Source: an uncultured Mucilaginibacter sp.
GTDB lineage: Bacteria > Bacteroidota > Bacteroidia > Sphingobacteriales > Sphingobacteriaceae
Length of the DNA stretch: 50,927 bases
Assembly: GCA_903864275.1 (NCBI GenBank)
Contig: CAIPFE010000051.1
Span: forward strand, 1 to 50,927
Direction: 5' to 3'
The position numbers and the translations under genes were made by a program. Under the pieces are notes generated by a model, which had not been told where the DNA came from, made no database searches, and was given only the letters and a program-made list of their open reading frames with translations. How positions within the stretch are numbered: the stretch's first letter is position 1; each line of letters starts with the position of its first letter. Positions 43,174 to 50,787 of this stretch are shown here, one piece after another.

Positions 43174-44883
43174 TCAACGTGTATCATTTACATCAAACTC
43201 GATTAAACAAACACCGGAAGGCGGAATACGAAAAGTATAAGATAACATGGAGTTATTACTGTTAGAATTAACTTTTTCTACTAACGGAAGCGCTGTGTTT
43301 TGATCTGTCAGCTTAACCCCTTTTGCATTCAGCATGGTAGAATTGCCATCGTGCTCACTAACCTGCCACCTGGAAATTGTTATTGCTTTTTTTACAAATA
43401 TGTTTGGCAGGCCCTTAACTAAAATGTTAATTGATTGTTCCGTTGAATTATCAACAGGGTTACCAGATTCAGGTATAAATGCATTATAGTTCCAAACCAT
43501 CACGTATACCTTGCCGGTTTCGGCATTTACGAAGCCAAAAACACCCGGAACTCTGTTAGCACTACTGACATCTACCCGATCGCCGTCTAAACGGGAGATC
43601 ATATCAAATACATGAAAAATTGGTTTAGGGTATGCATTTCCAGAAAAACTTGTAGGGCTGGCAAATAAGGATGGCCAGCCCCATACATTTTCTACCGGAC
43701 TATTGGGTTTTGCCTGCGCAAAATCGGTAGTAACAAGGAACATGGCTCCGCCAACATTATTTTGAAGCATAGTAGCAAGAAAATTAGCAGCCCAGGCTGC
43801 GCCTACGTGATCACCGTTTATCCGTGCGGGTAATGAATTATCGGTGTGGTAACTGGGGCCCCACTCTGTCATCCAAATTGGTTTATTTAAGGAGTACTTT
43901 GCTTCAGCAGAACTGACAACTTTTAACATCTGTGTAAAAGTAGGATACGTTGCGGCGCTAAACTCACCATTTTGCGAACTCATGTTGCCGTAATAATGCA
44001 GGCCTATAAAGTCGCACTTAATCTTTTGTTCACTTACATCTTTAATAAATCGTTCGCTCCAATTAAAAGATCCGAATTTGAAAGTATAAGCCCATGCCAA
44101 TGCAGGCCCACCCAAATAGACATTAGAGCCGGGGTTTTCCTTTTCAAATTCAGTGGCAGCCTGGGCAATATTACGATACATATTGAAGTAAGCATCGTAG
44201 GCCGCCGCCGAACCATTTGCCGGTTTTGCGCCTTTCAAAGTAAAAATACCGCCAATATCCGGTTCGTTGCCAACTTCAAACCTGGCTTGGGGGAAGCCCT
44301 GATCTATCAACACATATTTAAAAAAAGCCTTATAATAGTTACGGTACCTAACCCAATCAGTTGGACCATATGATCCACCTGCGTCTTTTGAACTCAGATC
44401 TGGTGGCAAAGCCGTTGCCAAACAAATATGAGGTATAGCGCCGATGTTGCGGCAAGTTCCGAAATGTGCAAGCAACCGGGTGGGTTGACCAATGGAAAAA
44501 GATCCATCGGGCATAAACTTACCCGGCAAAGTTTCAATATTAATACAACGAATGCTTTTAATACCTACCCGTTTTAATTCTGCAGTAGTTTTTGGATTAG
44601 GTGAAAACTCCCAACCCACCCCACTGGCAAGATACTTTAAACGCACCACATCATTATTTCCTTTTTTTACAGACGCATTAATAATTATTTGTGACGTTTT
44701 TTTGCCAACGGTATCTGGTTGCGTGGTAACGATATTTTTATTTTTTTCAGAATTTACAGCGCTTTTATCTTTTTCATAATTTCCGGGGCCTTTATTTTTT
44801 TCATAAGTTACAGCACTGCAGGTATGGATGTTCAATACAAACCAAACAAAAATTATATTTGTAAAAACCAGGTTTCTTTTCAT
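43174..44883 (-). CDS. Clan GH-A glycoside hydrolase (GH39/GH79-like), exported
   Basis: ATG 44883 gives 569 residues; a TTG nine codons upstream is less likely. A signal peptide (LVFTNIIFVWFVLNIHTC) is followed by three tandem nine-residue units beginning YEKNK, YEKDK and SEKNK. The TIM-barrel core carries the acid/base glutamate E207 in FEVGNEPD and the nucleophile E340 in IWMTEWGPSYH, the standard GH-A pair. Other barrel strands are GVGWEFSPNP, CDFIGLHYYG and GAMFLVTTDFAQ. A C-terminal beta-domain ends VCLIEFDVND. It probably releases sugars from a plant or microbial glycan; the exact linkage is unknown. Confidence 0.88.
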   Translation of the reverse strand: MKRNLVFTNIIFVWFVLNIHTCSAVTYEKNKGPGNYEKDKSAVNSEKNKNIVTTQPDTVGKKTSQIIINASVKKGNNDVVRLKYLASGVGWEFSPNPKTTAELKRVGIKSIRCINIETLPGKFMPDGSFSIGQPTRLLAHFGTCRNIGAIPHICLATALPPDLSSKDAGGSYGPTDWVRYRNYYKAFFKYVLIDQGFPQARFEVGNEPDIGGIFTLKGAKPANGSAAAYDAYFNMYRNIAQAATEFEKENPGSNVYLGGPALAWAYTFKFGSFNWSERFIKDVSEQKIKCDFIGLHYYGNMSSQNGEFSAATYPTFTQMLKVVSSAEAKYSLNKPIWMTEWGPSYHTDNSLPARINGDHVGAAWAANFLATMLQNNVGGAMFLVTTDFAQAKPNSPVENVWGWPSLFASPTSFSGNAYPKPIFHVFDMISRLDGDRVDVSSANRVPGVFGFVNAETGKVYVMVWNYNAFIPESGNPVDNSTEQSINILVKGLPNIFVKKAITISRWQVSEHDGNSTMLNAKGVKLTDQNTALPLVEKVNSNSNNSMLSYTFRIPPSGVCLIEFDVNDTR

Positions 44884-44982
44884 TTTAATAGGGTATTTGT
44901 GATACTTCAAAGCTAATAATAAAAATAAACTAAATATGTTTTAATATTTGATTTAAATCCATATTATAAAATCACTGAACGA

Positions 44983-45018
44983 GAAAACCCTCTTTAAATT
45001 GCTTTAAAGAGGGTTTTC
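44983..45018 (-). terminator. Perfect 16-bp hairpin downstream of tRNA-Leu(UAG)
   Basis: GAAAACCCTCTTTAAA (44983-44998) and TTTAAAGAGGGTTTTC (45003-45018) are exact inverse complements with a 4-nt loop. It is 8 nt past the mature 3' end of the tRNA gene. The A/T-rich outer part gives U-rich ends in either direction, so it can end transcription of the tRNA and of the hydrolase promoter-side strand. Confidence 0.85.
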
Positions 45019-45026
45019 TAATTGAG

Positions 45027-45108
45027 TGCGGGAGAAGGGACTCGAACCCCCACGCCGTGAAGCGCCAGATCCTAAGTCTGGTGCGGCTACCAATTACGCC
45101 ACTCCCGC
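45027..45108 (-). tRNA. tRNA-Leu (UAG anticodon)
   Basis: On the minus strand a class II cloverleaf can be drawn. The acceptor stem is GCGGGAG/CTCCCGC. The D-arm contains GGCGTAATTGGTAG. The anticodon loop CTTAGGA (anticodon TAG) is on the CCAGA/TCTGG stem. An extended variable arm follows, and the T-arm contains GGTTCGAGTCC. The discriminator base is A and CCA is not encoded. Together these identify a leucine tRNA reading CUN codons. Confidence 0.95.
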
Positions 45109-45129
45109 AGTTAGGATTTTTTGAGGCTG

Positions 45130-45160
45130 CAAAGATAATGTAAAAAGGCAGACTATGAAA
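45130..45160 (-). promoter_or_regulatory. Bacteroidota-type promoter of tRNA-Leu
   Basis: Minus-strand TATCTTTG (45130-45137) matches TAnnTTTG exactly, and TTTC (45157-45160) lies 19 nt upstream as a one-mismatch -33 element. The tRNA 5' end follows 22 nt downstream of the -7 box, a fitting distance. Confidence 0.75.
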
Positions 45161-45260
45161 TTTTTTAGTTGATTGAGTTTATTAGGTTGATTGAGTGAGT
45201 GGTTGATGCGATGTCATTGGGTCATTAAGTCATTAGGCGTAATTTGTGATATCAGGCAAC

Positions 45261-46052
45261 TTAATCCAACTTAATCAACTCCCCAACCAATTCGCCAAAG
45301 TATTCAGGCGCATACAATAACCTGCTTCCATACCAGGAAAACATTTCGCCATCAACAATTTTAGTAATGGCAGATGGAAGCAATGCTTTGAATTCGGCGA
45401 TATGTTTTTCTTTAAATGGGTAAGGCTCTGAGGACAGCAAAATAACGTCTGGTTTGGCCGCTTTTAGCTCGGCTGCATCAATTTCGGGATACCGTGCGTC
45501 ATCAAAGGCATTGACCAGGCCACATTTTTGCAGCATACTGTCGATAAAAGTGCCTTTGCCGGCTACCATGTATGGTTTACGCCATATAAAATAAGCGGCG
45601 CGTAAATTTAACGGCGTAATGGCAAGGTTATCAAATTGTTGCGTAATTGAAAGGCCGAGGGCTTTTGCTTCGGTTTCTTTATCTACCAGTGCCCCTACCC
45701 TTTCAATCATATCAATAGCGGTTGGAAGGTCGCTGATGTCGCTTATCCAAACCGGGCAAAGGTTTGTCAGTTCTTCAATTTGCGAGCGTTCATTTTCTTC
45801 TTTATTGGCGATGATGAGGTCGGGCTGCAATGCTTTTATTTTTGTAATATCCAGTTGCTTGGTGCCACCGATTTTGGCTGTGAATGTAAATTTATCAGCC
45901 GGGTGAATACAAAATTTGGTGATGCCGATTACCTCATCACTTAAACCAAGATAAAACAACAGTTCAGTTTGAGAGGGTACCACTGAAACAATCCGTTTCG
46001 GGCAACCTGGCAAATTGACCGCTCTCCCTAACTGATCGTAAAAAACCGGCAT
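45261..46052 (-). CDS. BtuF-like helical-backbone metal/cobalamin-binding protein without signal peptide
   Basis: The ATG at 46052 gives 263 residues of the BtuF/TroA-like binding-protein fold (VNLPGCPKRIVSVVPSQTELLFYLGL and VIGITKFCIHPAD; later ALQPDLIIANKEENER, YMVAGKGTFIDSMLQKCGL and KPDVILLSSEPYPFKEKH). These domains bind cobalamin or metal-chelates for ABC import. No signal peptide or lipobox precedes it. A TTG start nine codons upstream adds no signal either. A cytoplasmic relative used in corrinoid handling or sensing is therefore possible. No BtuCD genes are adjacent. The leader carries GTTGTAAGG-type direct repeats. Confidence 0.88.
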   Translation of the reverse strand: MPVFYDQLGRAVNLPGCPKRIVSVVPSQTELLFYLGLSDEVIGITKFCIHPADKFTFTAKIGGTKQLDITKIKALQPDLIIANKEENERSQIEELTNLCPVWISDISDLPTAIDMIERVGALVDKETEAKALGLSITQQFDNLAITPLNLRAAYFIWRKPYMVAGKGTFIDSMLQKCGLVNAFDDARYPEIDAAELKAAKPDVILLSSEPYPFKEKHIAEFKALLPSAITKIVDGEMFSWYGSRLLYAPEYFGELVGELIKLD

Positions 46053-46155
46053 GTTATAATTTGGTTGTAAGGGTTGCAAAAGTTGTAAGGGTTGTAAAGG
46101 TTGGAGTCGTTAAAAATATAACAAAACAACCAATGACCAATGACTAATGACCAAC

Positions 46156-47091
46156 TCACTGATTATAAATCTGGTAGATGCCGCTAACATTCCTACCCGT
46201 TGCCGAGCCAACCAGCACCGCGGTTATCTTTTTATGTATCATTAACTGTTCGGCGTTGTGGATAAACTCATTTCCATCAACAAATACGGGCGTTTTGGTC
46301 ATCATATCTGTGACCGTTAGCTGTGAAGTATCCGGGTTGCGCACCAGCGCCCGGCGCAGATCGCCATCGGTAATGATACCTTTTACGCGTTTTGAATTTC
46401 CTACTATCACCATCCCCAGCCGCCCTTCCGACATGCAGAGTAACAATTCGGTAAACGAAGCGTCTTCGTTGATGAAGGGTAAATTATCTACCCGCATCAG
46501 ATCTTTAACCCTTACCAGTAACTTCCGCCCCAGGCTGCCGCCGGGATGAAACCGCGCGAAATCCTCATGCTGAAAATTACGCGACTCCATTAAAGCAACT
46601 GCCAGCGCATCGCCCATAACCAGGGCCGCGGTTGTTGACGAGGTAGGCGCCAGGGCCAGCGGGCATGCCTCCTGCTGGATGCAGATATTCAGATGAAACT
46701 GGCTGTTTTTTGCTACCGTTGAATTGGGGTTGCCGGTAATACCAATGATCACATTCTTATTCCACTGCAAAAAGGGGATGAGTTTTAGCACTTCATCTGT
46801 TTCGCCTGAATAAGAGATCAGGATCACGATGTCCTCCCTGCCAACCATCCCTAAGTCGCCATGGAAAGCTTCGCCTGGATGCAGGAAGAAGCCTGGTGTG
46901 CCCGTACTTGCAAAAGTAGCCGCTATTTTTTTACCAATGATGCCCGATTTCCCAATGCCGATAACAATCACCTTGCCTCTGGCATTCAAAATGGCCTCAA
47001 CAACTTTGGTAAATTCGTCATCAATAGCATCCGCCACAAACCGCAGCGATGCAATTTCAATATCAAAAACCCTTTTAGCAATTTCTTTCAT
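46156..47091 (-). CDS. kdsD: Arabinose-5-phosphate isomerase (KpsF/GutQ family)
   Basis: From ATG 47091 the protein has 311 residues. A SIS domain (about 38-170: VIVIGIGKSGIIGKKIAATFASTGTPGFFLHPGEAFHGDLGM and ILISYSGETDEVLKLI) is followed by two CBS domains (about 205-260 and 270-311). It converts ribulose 5-phosphate to arabinose 5-phosphate, the first step of Kdo synthesis for lipopolysaccharide. It is 44 nt after kdsA on the same strand, which supports the Kdo role. An alternative TTG start four codons upstream would be encoded by the CCTCACCC repeat and is rejected. Confidence 0.93.
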   Translation of the reverse strand: MKEIAKRVFDIEIASLRFVADAIDDEFTKVVEAILNARGKVIVIGIGKSGIIGKKIAATFASTGTPGFFLHPGEAFHGDLGMVGREDIVILISYSGETDEVLKLIPFLQWNKNVIIGITGNPNSTVAKNSQFHLNICIQQEACPLALAPTSSTTAALVMGDALAVALMESRNFQHEDFARFHPGGSLGRKLLVRVKDLMRVDNLPFINEDASFTELLLCMSEGRLGMVIVGNSKRVKGIITDGDLRRALVRNPDTSQLTVTDMMTKTPVFVDGNEFIHNAEQLMIHKKITAVLVGSATGRNVSGIYQIYNQ

Positions 47092-47093
47092 GG

Positions 47094-47123
47094 CCTCACC
47101 CAACCCTCTCCAATAGGGAGGGC
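47094..47123. repeat. Truncated CCTCACCC-type repeat between kdsA and kdsD
   Basis: GCCTCACCCAACCCTCTCC matches the left arm of the inverted repeat at 23589-23619, followed by AATAGGGAGGGC, a partial inner palindrome. It fills most of the 44-nt gap between kdsA and kdsD and reaches to two bases before the kdsD start codon. Confidence 0.75.
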
Positions 47124-47135
47124 TTTTTTATTAAG

Positions 47136-47909
47136 TTATATCAACGGTTCAATCACTTTAAACAATTCATGCAGTTTCACCATATTCGGCCCGTCGCTTA
47201 AAGCATGGTCTGGGTCGGGATGGGTTTCCATGAAATAGCCATCGGCACCGAATCCTTTGGCGGCCAGGGCCATCATGGGCACAAAGGTGCGGTCGCCACC
47301 GGTTTTGCCGCCTGCGCCGCCGGGGCGCTGTACGGAGTGCGTGCAATCCATACAAACCGGGTAGCCAAAAGCCTTCAGATCATAAATATTCCTGAAATCG
47401 ACCACAAGGTTATTGTAGCCGTACATGTTGCCGCGCTCGGTTAGAATTACCTGCGTATTGCCGGCCTCGACCACTTTTTGGGCCGGGTAAAACATATCCT
47501 GTCCCGAAAGGAACTGGGCCTTTTTAACATTTACAATTTTACCGGTTTTGGCTGCTGCCACCAGCAAATCGGTTTGGCGGCATAAAAACGCGGGAATCTG
47601 CAGTATATCCACCACCTCGCCGGCAATAGCGGCCTGGTAAGGCTCGTGGATATCTGTAGTAAGCGGCAGGCCGAAGCGTTCTTTAACTTTCAGCAGCATT
47701 TCCATGCCTTTCTCAAGTCCTGGCCCACGATAGGAATGAATGGAAGTACGGTTAGCCTTGTCAAACGAAGATTTAAAAATCACCGGAACATTCCATTTCT
47801 GCCCCACTTCAGCCACTTTTTCGGCCACGGTGTAAAGCAGTTCCTGGTTTTCCATTACACATGGACCCAATATAAAAAACGGCTTTTGCCGCATTTGTTC
47901 AAACAACAT
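47136..47909 (-). CDS. kdsA: 3-deoxy-8-phosphooctulonate synthase (KDO8P synthase)
   Basis: The 257-residue enzyme joins arabinose 5-phosphate and phosphoenolpyruvate to Kdo 8-phosphate in lipopolysaccharide synthesis. Hallmarks are FILGPCVMENQELL, FKSSFDKANRTSIHSYRGPGLEKGM, LTTDIHEP, IPAFLCRQTDLL, VNVKKAQFLSG, CMDCTHSVQRPGG and a C-terminal GADGYFMETHPDPDHALSDGPN. Length is slightly under the E. coli enzyme, as in Bacteroidota. The adjoining kdsD gene supplies its sugar-phosphate substrate. The cysteine in FILGPC is not diagnostic of metal use. Confidence 0.96.
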   Translation of the reverse strand: MLFEQMRQKPFFILGPCVMENQELLYTVAEKVAEVGQKWNVPVIFKSSFDKANRTSIHSYRGPGLEKGMEMLLKVKERFGLPLTTDIHEPYQAAIAGEVVDILQIPAFLCRQTDLLVAAAKTGKIVNVKKAQFLSGQDMFYPAQKVVEAGNTQVILTERGNMYGYNNLVVDFRNIYDLKAFGYPVCMDCTHSVQRPGGAGGKTGGDRTFVPMMALAAKGFGADGYFMETHPDPDHALSDGPNMVKLHELFKVIEPLI

Positions 47910-47934
47910 AAGTGTGGGATAATGTGCAAATATG

Positions 47935-48078
47935 AGAATTCTTTTCGTAGTCCGGAAGTCCGGAAGAAGCTGCAGCGTCAGTTTATAAGCCGCTGAACTC
48001 CCATTATTTTTCTACTTTCGGACTTGCCGACTTTCGGACTCCTTTTTTTTCTTCCGACTTTCGGACTACATTTGCCCC
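47935..48078. repeat. GACTTTCGGACT repeat cluster and hscB promoter between kdsA and hscB
   Basis: The divergent intergenic region contains AGTCCGGAAGTCCGGAAG (about 47950-47967) and, inverted, three ACTTTCGGACT units (about 48014-48070). The last unit runs into TACATTTG (48067-48074), an exact TAnnTTTG -7 element only 4 nt before the hscB ATG. hscB mRNA may therefore have no or almost no leader. On the other strand CATATTTG near 47922 may be the kdsA -7 element. Confidence 0.6.
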
Positions 48079-48603
48079 ATGAATTATTTTGAATTTTACG
48101 GTATCCCTGAATCGTTTGCGCCTGATGCGGCCTTGCTGAAGAAGAAATTTTATCAGCTAAGCAAGCAATACCACCCGGATTTTTATGCCAACGAGGATGA
48201 TGAAAAACAACAGGAAATACTGGAGCTGTCTACCTTAAATAACAAAGCATACCAAACACTCTCCGACCCCTACAAACGGCTGGAATACATATTAAAGACC
48301 CACGAATTGCTGGTAGAAGGCGCAAAACCACAGCTCCCCTCGGATTTTTTGATGGAAATGATGGATATTAACGAGCGCCTGATGGAGGTTGATGACGGAA
48401 ATGAACTGGGCCATATAACCGCCGAAGTGCTTGCTATTGAAGGCGATATACAAGAAAGCATAGACCGCTTTACGGCAGGTTATGAAAGCCTGGATGATAC
48501 CGCCAAGGAAAACCGCTTAAACGAAATTGCGGATTGCTATTACCGGCAAAAATATTTATTGCGTATTAAAGAGAGTTTAAATACATTTGCATCCCGCTTT
48601 TAA
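48079..48603 (+). CDS. hscB: Fe-S cluster assembly co-chaperone HscB
   Basis: The 174-residue protein has an N-terminal J-domain with the HPD motif (residues 32-34 in KQYHPDFYANED) and the C-terminal HscB oligomerisation domain (PSDFLMEMMDINERLMEVDD...YYRQKYLLRIKESL). HscB delivers the scaffold protein IscU to HscA and stimulates its ATPase during Fe-S cluster transfer. HscA and IscU are not encoded next to it. The N-terminus MNYFEFYGIPESFAPD is typical. Confidence 0.95.
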   Translation: MNYFEFYGIPESFAPDAALLKKKFYQLSKQYHPDFYANEDDEKQQEILELSTLNNKAYQTLSDPYKRLEYILKTHELLVEGAKPQLPSDFLMEMMDINERLMEVDDGNELGHITAEVLAIEGDIQESIDRFTAGYESLDDTAKENRLNEIADCYYRQKYLLRIKESLNTFASRF

Positions 48604-48635
48604 ACGAATTAATCCACCGTTTGAAGTGGAGACAG

Positions 48636-48719
48636 GCCCGGATGGCGGAATCGGTAGACGCGCTGGTCTCAAACACCTGTGGTCGCAAGGCCGTGCCGGT
48701 TCGACCCCGGCTCTGGGTA
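48636..48719 (+). tRNA. tRNA-Leu (CAA anticodon)
   Basis: A class II cloverleaf can be drawn. The acceptor stem is GCCCGGA/TCTGGGT (with G-T pairs), and the D-arm contains GGCGGAATCGGTAGACGCG. The anticodon loop CTCAAAC (anticodon CAA) is on GGT/ACC. A long variable arm (GGTCGCAAGGCC) and the T-arm GCCGGTTCGACCCCGGC follow. The discriminator is A; CCA is not fully encoded. Accessory genes of low GC content start just beyond it, so this gene may be an integration target. Confidence 0.95.
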
Positions 48720-48722
48720 CAT

Positions 48723-48758
48723 AAAACCGCTTTAGAGTAATTCTAAGGCGGTTTTTTT
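48723..48758 (+). terminator. Rho-independent terminator after tRNA-Leu(CAA)
   Basis: AAAACCGC and GCGGTTTT form the base, extended by TTAGA/TCTAA inside, followed by a run of T. It starts 4 nt past the mature tRNA. Confidence 0.9.
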
Positions 48759-48860
48759 GTAGGTACATACAGTATAACATACACTATTTATAGTTAACCG
48801 CACTTTTCGGATGTTATTAGCTTAGATAATCGCTTTTTATATTTGTTTCATGCACGGGGT

Positions 48861-49277
48861 TTATATTACCCCGGCGATTGTTAAAACATCCCTGATTACT
48901 TGTAGACCTTTTGTTGTAATGTTATAGGCAGTATCAACTTTAAAACGCTGAAACGGTTTAATTAAGCGGGGTTTGCCTAATTCATACACTAAACCCAATT
49001 CTTTTAAATAGTCTATTGTATGGCAAGTGGATTGCCTACAGGTATTAAATGATCTCGCATATGCTGTTTTAGTTAGCCGGGGTGTGACATTTATGTTAAG
49101 CAGGCATTTAAAGGCAAAAGCATTTCTTAGCCCTTGTTTACGGGGTATGTATGGATTAATCAAAGCTGGCCTTATATTGTTCATTTTATTGGCGGCTATT
49201 ATAAGACGGTTAATATCTTCATCATTGATGTTAGCAGGGCTTACCCCGTTGCTTCGCTCACGTAATTGGTTTTCCAT
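48861..49277 (-). CDS. Putative winged-helix DNA-binding protein
   Basis: From the ATG at 49277 (MENQLRERSNG) the protein has 138 residues. A region with FNTCRQSTCHTIDYLKELGLVYELGKPRLIKPFQRFKVDTAYNITTKGLQVIRDVLTI looks like a MarR/ArsR-style winged helix: a recognition helix, a beta-wing and a terminal helix. Its regulon is unknown. A perfect inverted repeat at 49348-49391, 71 nt upstream, is a plausible autoregulatory operator. It belongs to the accessory block following tRNA-Leu. Confidence 0.6.
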   Translation of the reverse strand: MENQLRERSNGVSPANINDEDINRLIIAANKMNNIRPALINPYIPRKQGLRNAFAFKCLLNINVTPRLTKTAYARSFNTCRQSTCHTIDYLKELGLVYELGKPRLIKPFQRFKVDTAYNITTKGLQVIRDVLTIAGVI

Positions 49278-49347
49278 AATCAAAGGTAGGCAACAAGATA
49301 ATAAAAAAGGACAGCAAACCACCCCATCAAATGTAAACCGCTTTTCA

Positions 49348-49391
49348 TTGTCGGGGTAAGCCCCCCGGTTGTTGGGTAGTTACCCCGACAA
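49348..49391. promoter_or_regulatory. Inverted repeat TTGTCGGGGTAA-N20-TTACCCCGACAA
   Basis: Two perfect 12-nt arms (49348-49359 and 49380-49391) lie between the putative winged-helix gene and the lipoprotein gene. The arm length suits a dimeric DNA-binding protein. A further GGGGTA...ACCCC pair lies at the 3' end of the same gene (about 48858-48873). Confidence 0.55.
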
Positions 49392-49440
49392 CGTAGGTGC
49401 ATAATTTGTGTTTTGGCTAACAGTAAAAATAAAAAAATAA

Positions 49441-49827
49441 TCAATTTCTTGGCAGGGCAAACCTAAAGTAAGTGCTTGCACCATTTAGATAAGGAATTTC
49501 CCCGGAAAAGCCGTCTGATGCTGTACCGGCATAAATAAATGATACGCTTATAATTCCATTACCGCCTAATTGGTTTACAACATTAGAACTATAAGCCACT
49601 ATTATACTATCCCCTCCCGCTACGGGAGAAACAGTATATGAAGTGTTAGCATTACTATTGGTTAAATTTAAGAGCATTTTCCCGTTGTTTTTGTCTAAGA
49701 CAGACATTGTAAGCAATGTTTGAGAGCTTAACTCACTAACATTTATTTGCATACTTGTAGAAGTTTTGTCTTTTTTACATCCATAAAATACAATTATAGA
49801 TAGTAAGATAATTGTTAATTTTTTCAT
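49441..49827 (-). CDS. Small predicted lipoprotein
   Basis: This 128-residue protein has a short lipoprotein signal (MKKLTIILLSIIVFYGC, lipidated cysteine C17) and a mature part rich in Ser, Asn and Thr (MQINVSELSSQTLLTMSVLD...YTVSPVAGGDSIIVAYSS) that looks beta-rich. No family was recognised. It starts two nucleotides after the stop of the 70-residue small protein upstream and probably shares a transcript with it and the TPR protein. Confidence 0.75.
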   Translation of the reverse strand: MKKLTIILLSIIVFYGCKKDKTSTSMQINVSELSSQTLLTMSVLDKNNGKMLLNLTNSNANTSYTVSPVAGGDSIIVAYSSNVVNQLGGNGIISVSFIYAGTASDGFSGEIPYLNGASTYFRFALPRN

Positions 49828-49829
49828 AA

Positions 49830-50042
49830 TTAATTATAGCAATAATTGCATGGTTTGCGATGATATTTGTTTCTGGCATCGTAAAGCGATACATATATTT
49901 CCATACCTTTACAGTTACGTAAGCCCTTACAAGTATTTGTATTGTGGTAAGCGTGGGAATAACGACCAGTGCATATCCAAACGCTGTCTGTTTTGGTTTG
50001 CAGCTGGGTGTTGAGTAATAAGAAAAGGATAATTGACTTCAT
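49830..50042 (-). CDS. Small cysteine-rich secreted protein
   Basis: The 70-residue protein has a short hydrophobic N-terminus (MKSIILFLLLNTQLQ, a weak signal). It then shows the pattern VWICTGRYSHAYHNT...CKGLRNCKG...CNYCY, with cysteines spaced as in small metal-binding modules. The motif CTG-x-x-x-x-x-YH-x-x-x-x-CKGL is also found in other bacterial secreted or nuclease-associated proteins, where it probably binds zinc; the role here is unknown. Its ATG overlaps the TPR gene stop by four bases (ATGA), indicating coupled translation. Confidence 0.75.
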   Translation of the reverse strand: MKSIILFLLLNTQLQTKTDSVWICTGRYSHAYHNTNTCKGLRNCKGMEIYVSLYDARNKYHRKPCNYCYN

Positions 50043-50761
50043 CGGTTTTTTAAAATTTGGAGAGCGAAATAGTCTATGGTCTTAGTATAGCGTGTTAAAT
50101 AATAAGTGTAGAACTTACCTATAAATTTAGTTTCTATGACGTTCTCGTCGTCTATTTTAGAATATACTTTTCTCAAATTAGCCGACAATAATGATTTATA
50201 AATATCATTGTATTCCAATCTGCTTTTAAATTGGTAATCTATTGAGAGAGTATTGCTACCCCTCAAGGTAACATTTAACCATTGTGAAGCAGTTGTGTCT
50301 GAACCTCCCGGCTCTATGGTTTCGTTTAATGCCCATTTCAAAACATAAAAACCCAAAGTATCTTTTGAGGTTCTTTTTACAAAAAACCAATTTTTTTCTG
50401 TAGTTTTTTGATCAATGTCTCCTATATCCCCCTTTAAAAAGCTAATTAAATCGCTAAAAGTGAAGGAAACCTTTTTGTAATCCGATTCTTTTACATATCT
50501 CTTATCGTTGTCGGCGGATATTTTATGGTCTAATTCTATAAACTTTTGATAATCCATTCGCCCTCCGGTTGTATCCCCTATGTTAAGTTTTGCAATTTCT
50601 CTTTCAGAATAGGCTCTTGCGTTAGATGGATCAAGCGCTATTGCGGTATCTAAATCGGATATAGTACCATAAGCGTCTCCCCGGTTTGATTTAATTTCGG
50701 AGCGGAAAATGTATTTAGCAGCAGTTGGTTTTAATTGTACATACCTATTAAAATATGGCAT
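50039..50761 (-). CDS. TPR-repeat protein, 5' end cut by the IS21-like element
   Basis: The first remaining ATG (50761) gives 240 residues. Two tetratricopeptide-like units are visible (AKYIFRSEIKSNRGDAYGTISDLDTAIALDPSN and ARAYSEREIAKLNIGDTTGGRMDYQKFIELD). A beta-rich C-terminal half of unknown function follows (KVSFTFSDLISFLKG...FVVKRTSKD-like). No signal peptide remains. In frame upstream the sequence runs into the IS21-like end (an open frame to TTG 50818), so the original N-terminus, presumably a signal peptide and more TPR units, is lost. It is the first gene of a three-gene unit with the small Cys-rich protein and the lipoprotein. Confidence 0.7.
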   Translation of the reverse strand: MPYFNRYVQLKPTAAKYIFRSEIKSNRGDAYGTISDLDTAIALDPSNARAYSEREIAKLNIGDTTGGRMDYQKFIELDHKISADNDKRYVKESDYKKVSFTFSDLISFLKGDIGDIDQKTTEKNWFFVKRTSKDTLGFYVLKWALNETIEPGGSDTTASQWLNVTLRGSNTLSIDYQFKSRLEYNDIYKSLLSANLRKVYSKIDDENVIETKFIGKFYTYYLTRYTKTIDYFALQILKNR

Positions 50762-50787
50762 TAGATTATCATTCCTATCGTGCGTAG

